A stretch of DNA of 64,000 nt, taken from the NCBI RefSeq assembly GCF_007559025.1, contig NZ_CP041765.1:2724679-2788678 (forward strand), read 5' to 3'. The DNA is from Tomitella fengzijianii. Lineage in GTDB: Bacteria > Actinomycetota > Actinomycetes > Mycobacteriales > Mycobacteriaceae. Within the stretch, counting starts at the first letter, position 1, and each line of letters opens with the position of its first letter. The notes under the pieces are model-generated. The model did no database searches and was not told the DNA's origin. It worked only from the letters and a program-made list of their open reading frames with translations. Made by a program: the position numbers and the translations under genes. Shown piece after piece: positions 60,307 to 64,000 of the stretch.

Positions 60307-61545
60307 TCACTCCAGGATGTCGCGCACCACGGCATCGGCGAGCAGGCGACCGCGGTCGGTGAGCACCAGCCGGTCGCCGGTCAGGACTGCCAGCCCGTCC
60401 CCCGCCGCCCGCTCCGCCGCCGTCCGCTCGGGCCCGGTGAGCTCCGCCAGCGGTAGCCCCGAAGCCAGCCTGATCGTCAGCAGCACCCGCTCCACGTGGC
60501 GGTCGTGCGCGTCCAGCACCTCTGTGCCCGCCACCGGCAACACCTGCTCCGCGAGCGCCGCCGAGTACGAGGCGGGATGCTTGACGTTCCACCAGCGCAC
60601 CCCGCCGATGTGGCTGTGCGCGCCGGGGCCGGCCCCCCACCAGTCGCCGCCGTCCCAGTAGCCGATGTTGTGGCGGCACTCGCCGCCGGGCCGCGCCCAG
60701 TTCGACACCTCGTACCAATCCAGACCGGCGCCCCGCAGCCGCCGGTCCACCATCTCGTAGCGCGCCGCCAGCACGTCGTCGTCCGGCTCCGGCAGCTCGC
60801 CCCGCCGGACCTTGCGCGCCATCGCGGTGCCCTCCTCGACGATCAGCGAGTACGCCGAGACGTGGTCCACGCCCGCATCCAGCACGGCGTCGAGGGAGGC
60901 GGCGAGGTCCTCGTCGCGCTCGCCCGGGGTGCCGTAGATCAGGTCCAGGTTCACGTGCTCGAAGCCCGCGGCGAACGCCTCGCGGGCGGCGTCGACGGGG
61001 CGCCCCGGGGTGTGCACCCTGTCGAGCGTGGCCAGCACGTGCCGGGCCGCCGACTGCATGCCCATGGAGATGCGCGTGTAGCCGCCCGCGCGCAGCCGCT
61101 CGAAGAACCGTGGGGAGGTGGACTCCGGGTTCGACTCCGTGGTCACCTCGGCGCCCGGGGCCAGACCGAAGGTGTCGCGCACCACGCCGAGGACCTCGAC
61201 GAGGCGGTCCGCCCCCAGCAGCGACGGGGTGCCGCCGCCGATGAACACCGTCTGCGCGGCGGGCGCGTCCACCCCGCGCCGCGCAAGCAGCTCGACCGCC
61301 GCGTGCATCTCCTTGCGGTACGCCTCCGCCCAGGACTCCGGCGATGCGGAGGTGCCGAGCTCGCCGGGGGTGTAGGTGTTGAAATCGCAGTAACCGCAGC
61401 GCGTCGCGCAGAACGGCACGTGGATGTACACGCCGAACGGGCGCCCCTCGCCCCAGCCGGCACCCGGCCGTGCCGGATCCGGTAGCGCCGGATCCGGTAG
61501 TGCGGAGTCCGGCAGCTCCAGCGGCACGGTCCGCGCGCGCCTCAT
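60307..61545 (-). CDS. hemW: Radical SAM heme chaperone HemW
   Basis: A 412-residue protein; ATG 61545 is chosen for the region just before the conserved core. The 4Fe-4S motif CATRCGYCDF after VYIHVPF, VFIGGGTPSLLG, and TTESNPES identify HemW-type radical SAM proteins, often annotated as oxygen-independent coproporphyrinogen oxidase. It probably inserts heme into respiratory proteins. A short ALPDPALPDP repeat precedes the core. Confidence 0.92.
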   Translation of the reverse strand: MRRARTVPLELPDSALPDPALPDPARPGAGWGEGRPFGVYIHVPFCATRCGYCDFNTYTPGELGTSASPESWAEAYRKEMHAAVELLARRGVDAPAAQTVFIGGGTPSLLGADRLVEVLGVVRDTFGLAPGAEVTTESNPESTSPRFFERLRAGGYTRISMGMQSAARHVLATLDRVHTPGRPVDAAREAFAAGFEHVNLDLIYGTPGERDEDLAASLDAVLDAGVDHVSAYSLIVEEGTAMARKVRRGELPEPDDDVLAARYEMVDRRLRGAGLDWYEVSNWARPGGECRHNIGYWDGGDWWGAGPGAHSHIGGVRWWNVKHPASYSAALAEQVLPVAGTEVLDAHDRHVERVLLTIRLASGLPLAELTGPERTAAERAAGDGLAVLTGDRLVLTDRGRLLADAVVRDILE

Positions 61546-61753
61546 GCTCGTGTCCACCCGCGCATCCGCTCCTTCATCCGCCCGCGTTCCCGTGCTCCAG
61601 TGTCCCGGTGCCGGGGCGGCGCCGCACATCCGGGCACCCGCAGCCGAAGCCGCGCACCCGTTGCACGGACACGCCGCGAGAATCGGCGCGCGGCCGCGGA
61701 TCAGATGCTCGGAATGCGCGCACACCCGAAACCGCACGCGCCGCCCCCCCGGG

Positions 61754-61782
61754 TGTGCTCCAGATCACGTGATCATGATCAT
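61754..61782 (+). promoter_or_regulatory. CRP-like site and overlapping GATCA palindromes
   Basis: TGTGCTCCAGATCACG (61754-61769) fits TGTG-N8-TCAC. It overlaps GATCACGTGATC (61763-61774) and TGATCATGATCA (61770-61781), both perfect palindromes. They lie 70-95 bp upstream of the cysteine leader and 220 bp from hemW, so they could control either. Confidence 0.45.
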
Positions 61783-61848
61783 GTGTGACCGGACTCTCCT
61801 GGCCTGGGACATTCGGCGATCGGCGGAATCCATGGCAGACTGTCCCCC

Positions 61849-61965
61849 GTGATCGGAAACGGAGTGTTGCTGGCGGCCCGTCGCCACGTCGACCTCAAGC
61901 GCACCTGCAGCGGCATCTGTATGCCCTGCGGCATGTGTCGCATGCACATGCCCTCGATGCACTGA
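61849..61965 (+). CDS. Cysteine-rich leader peptide upstream of sulfite reductase
   Basis: A 38-codon frame starting GTG 61849 (or GTG 61864), reading ARRHVDLKRTCSGICMPCG then MCRMHMPSMH. The RRHVDL motif followed by clustered Cys codons is known from actinobacterial sulfur operons, where such short leaderless ORFs act as cysteine-responsive attenuators. CAGACT (61836-61841) could be the -10 for a leaderless transcript. The 239-nt region downstream to the sulfite reductase start includes a pyrimidine-rich AT stretch and would house the attenuation structure. Confidence 0.7.
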   Translation: MIGNGVLLAARRHVDLKRTCSGICMPCGMCRMHMPSMH

Positions 61966-62204
61966 TCCGTTCTTTCCTCTTTTCTGAACGATTCATTTTC
62001 TGCATCTGTGCGCAATCCACGGTCACGCGCTCTGCCGCGCCGTCCCGTGAGTGATGCCGTACGCCGCCGGTCACGCCAGGGCCCCGCCCCGCCGGTCGCA
62101 CCCCCATCACCACGGACGCCGCGCACCGCCGCCGCCTCGGCGCCCCTTCGCGGCCGCCGCTCCCCAGGATTCCGCACCGGTGCAGAGGACCCGGGAGCCC
62201 CACC

Positions 62205-63941
62205 ATGTCACCGAAACCTCCTGCCGCCGGCACCACCGCGGTGCCCGGCACGTCCGACTCCGCCGCGCCCCAGGCCAAGCGCCCGCGCCCCAAGAAGACC
62301 CGCTCGGAGGGCCAGTGGGCCAAGGGCTACCGCGAGCCGCTGAACCCGGTGGAGCGGTTCAAGCGCGACGATGCGCCGCTGAACGTCCGCGACCGCATCA
62401 CCGACCTCTACGCGGAGCTCGGCCACAGCAGCATCGACGCGAACGACCTGCGCGGGCGCTTCCGTTGGATGGGCCTCTACACCCAGCGCACGGCCGGCTA
62501 CGACGGCACCTTCACCGGCGACGACAACGCCGACCTGCTCGAGTCGCCCTACTTCATGATGCGGGTGCGCGCCGACGGCCAGAAGCTGGACCTGGACCGG
62601 ATGCGCACGATCGCCGGCATCTCGAAGGACTTCGCCCGCGACACGCTCGACATCACCAACAGGCAGAACTTCCAGTACCACTGGATCGAGGTCGAGAGCG
62701 TCCCGGAGATCTGGCGGCGCCTCGGCGAGGTCGGCATGCAGACGACGTCCGCGTGCGGCGACTGCCCCCGCGGCATGCTGGGCTCGCCGCTGGCGGGCCT
62801 GGCCGTCGACGAGGTGCTCGACGCCAGCCCGGCGCTGGACGAGATCGTGCGCCGCTACATCGGCGACCCCGAGTTCGCGAACCTGCCGCGCAAGTACAAG
62901 ACCGCGGTCTCGGGCCTGCAGGACCTGCCGCACGAGATCAATGACATCGCGTTCGTCGGCGTCGTGCACCCCGAACACGGGCCGGGCCTGGACCTGTGGG
63001 TGGGCGGCGGACTGTCAACGGTGCCGCACTTCGCGCAGCGCCTGGGCGCGTGGGTTCCGCTCGACGAGGTTCCCGACGTGTGGGAGGCGGTGACGAAGCT
63101 GTTCCGCGACTACGGCTACCGGCGCCTGCGCAGCAAGAACCGGCTCAAGTTCCTGGTCAAGGACTGGGGCCCGGAGAAGGTCCGCGAGGTGCTCGAGAAC
63201 GAGTACCTGCACCGGAAGCTCATCGACGGCCCCGCGCCCACACCGCTGACCAAGGTCCGCGACCACGTGGGCGTGCAGAAGCTCAAGAACGGTCTCAACG
63301 CGGTGGGCGGCGCGCCGGTGTCCGGCCGCATCTCCGGCACGCAGCTGGCCGAACTCGCCGACGCCGTCGAGCGGGCCGGCGGCACCGAGGTGCGCACCAC
63401 GCCCTACCAGAAGCTCGTCGCGCTCGACATCGCCGACGACAAGGTCGATCAGCTCGTCGCCGACATGGAGCGCATCGGCCTGCCCACCGACCCCACGCCG
63501 TGGCGCCGCAGCATCATGACCTGCACCGGCCTGGAGTACTGCAAGCTCGCCTTCGTCGAGACCCGACGCCGCGCCATCTCGCTGCTGCCGGAGCTCGAGG
63601 AGCGCATGGCCGACCTCAACTCCCAGTTGGACGTGCCGGTGACGGTGCACCTCAACGGCTGCCCCAACTCGTGCGCGCGCATCCAGACCGCGGACATCGG
63701 ATTCAAGGGCCAGCTGATCGAGCAGCCCGACGGCACCAAGGCCGAGGGCTTCCAGGTGCACCTGGGCGGCAGCCTGGGCGAAGACCTCGGCTTCGGCCGC
63801 AAGGTGCGCCAGCACAAGGTGCTCTCGAGCGAGCTCGGCGACTACATCGAGCGCGTCATGCGCAACTTCATCGCGCAGCGCGCCGAGGGCGAACGCTTCG
63901 CGCAGTGGGTGGCGCGGGCGGACGAGGAGGATCTGCGATGA
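62205..63941 (+). CDS. sir: Ferredoxin-dependent sulfite reductase
   Basis: A 578-residue siroheme / 4Fe-4S enzyme with ATG at 62205. The two half-repeats are visible; cluster ligands are TCTGLEYC (Cys440, Cys446) and GCPNSC (Cys486, Cys490), with HLNGCPNSCARIQTADIGFK. The N-terminal tail is Lys/Pro-rich. It reduces sulfite to sulfide for cysteine synthesis. cysH overlaps its stop (ATGA), and the cysteine leader lies upstream, as in mycobacterial sirA/nirA operons. Confidence 0.94.
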   Translation: MSPKPPAAGTTAVPGTSDSAAPQAKRPRPKKTRSEGQWAKGYREPLNPVERFKRDDAPLNVRDRITDLYAELGHSSIDANDLRGRFRWMGLYTQRTAGYDGTFTGDDNADLLESPYFMMRVRADGQKLDLDRMRTIAGISKDFARDTLDITNRQNFQYHWIEVESVPEIWRRLGEVGMQTTSACGDCPRGMLGSPLAGLAVDEVLDASPALDEIVRRYIGDPEFANLPRKYKTAVSGLQDLPHEINDIAFVGVVHPEHGPGLDLWVGGGLSTVPHFAQRLGAWVPLDEVPDVWEAVTKLFRDYGYRRLRSKNRLKFLVKDWGPEKVREVLENEYLHRKLIDGPAPTPLTKVRDHVGVQKLKNGLNAVGGAPVSGRISGTQLAELADAVERAGGTEVRTTPYQKLVALDIADDKVDQLVADMERIGLPTDPTPWRRSIMTCTGLEYCKLAFVETRRRAISLLPELEERMADLNSQLDVPVTVHLNGCPNSCARIQTADIGFKGQLIEQPDGTKAEGFQVHLGGSLGEDLGFGRKVRQHKVLSSELGDYIERVMRNFIAQRAEGERFAQWVARADEEDLR

Positions 63942-64000
63942 GCACGGTTGTGCACGAGCGCCTTCGGGACACCGACGAGCTGCGGAACATCGCCGGACGG
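63938..64000 (+). CDS. cysH: Start of PAPS/APS reductase gene, truncated by window
   Basis: ATG 63938 overlaps the sulfite reductase stop; 21 codons are visible (STVVHERLRDTDELRNIAGR). Too short for a motif; the name rests on the sulfite reductase-cysH order known from mycobacteria. Confidence 0.55.
   Translation, partial: MSTVVHERLRDTDELRNIAGR

Overview
The window is high-GC DNA from an actinobacterium of the mycolic-acid group (order Mycobacteriales). Two things point there. From about 31.9 kb on, gene order follows the Mycobacterium tuberculosis Rv2342-Rv2392 stretch (YtxH-like, dnaG, dgt, TPM protein, glyS, smtB, zur, uppS, recO, amidase, era, CNNM, ybeY, phoH, rsmE, dnaJ, hrcA, hemW, sulfite reductase, cysH), and the phage lysin ends in LGFP-type cell-wall repeats. 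The genus (Tsukamurella-, Dietzia- or Gordonia-like) cannot be settled from the sequence.

Positions 1 to about 31.6 kb are the right part of a siphovirus prophage. Reading rightward there are small early or packaging-side genes (1-3.5 kb), a packaging region (HNH nuclease, PLD-like protein, small and large terminase), portal, a P-loop/prohead-protease fusion, major capsid protein, head-tail connectors, major tail protein, collagen-like protein, tail chaperones with a canonical -1 frameshift, tape measure, distal tail proteins, lysin, holin-like genes and a run of tail-tip/fibre genes ending at 26.3 kb. The prophage right end carries cargo: an HNH-type nuclease gene, an IS30-family element and a single-chain MmeI-like (type IIL) restriction-modification enzyme. 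It ends at a tRNA-Asn gene whose 3' end faces the phage, the usual layout for tRNA integration. No integrase is visible; it would lie left of the window.

Positions 31.65-64 kb are chromosomal housekeeping DNA. dnaG, dgt and a YdcF protein form a leftward block. A TPM-domain protein and an AzlCD amino-acid exporter read right. An accessory pocket at 39.5-41.5 kb holds a Ddn-type reductase and three tandem leftward mini-genes for related 39-59 aa peptides, divergent from a PucR/CdaR-type regulator. Next come glyS, the smtB-zur metal-sensing operon, an MFS/glutaminase pair, a long leftward block of cell-wall, DNA-repair and ribosome genes (uppS, recO; era, CNNM, ybeY, phoH; rsmE, dnaJ, hrcA), and a rightward amidase-TetR operon headed by a perfect 24-bp palindrome. 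The window ends with hemW and a sulfite reductase-cysH operon preceded by a cysteine-rich leader peptide.

The strongest unexpected signals are: (1) the 3' ends of both the major capsid and major tail genes carry the same 22-nt G-run/stop cassette, and the -1 frame beyond it encodes nearly the same peptide in both although the DNA has diverged mostly at silent positions, which implies programmed -1 frameshifting adds a shared C-terminal tail to both proteins; (2) the three tandem small-peptide genes with a common I(L/F)QLF(N/S)xGSS core; (3) the kinase-like P-loop domain fused to the prohead protease with an internal start; (4) the cysteine leader, the leaderless smtB promoter with an overlapping operator, and the amidase/TetR palindrome.
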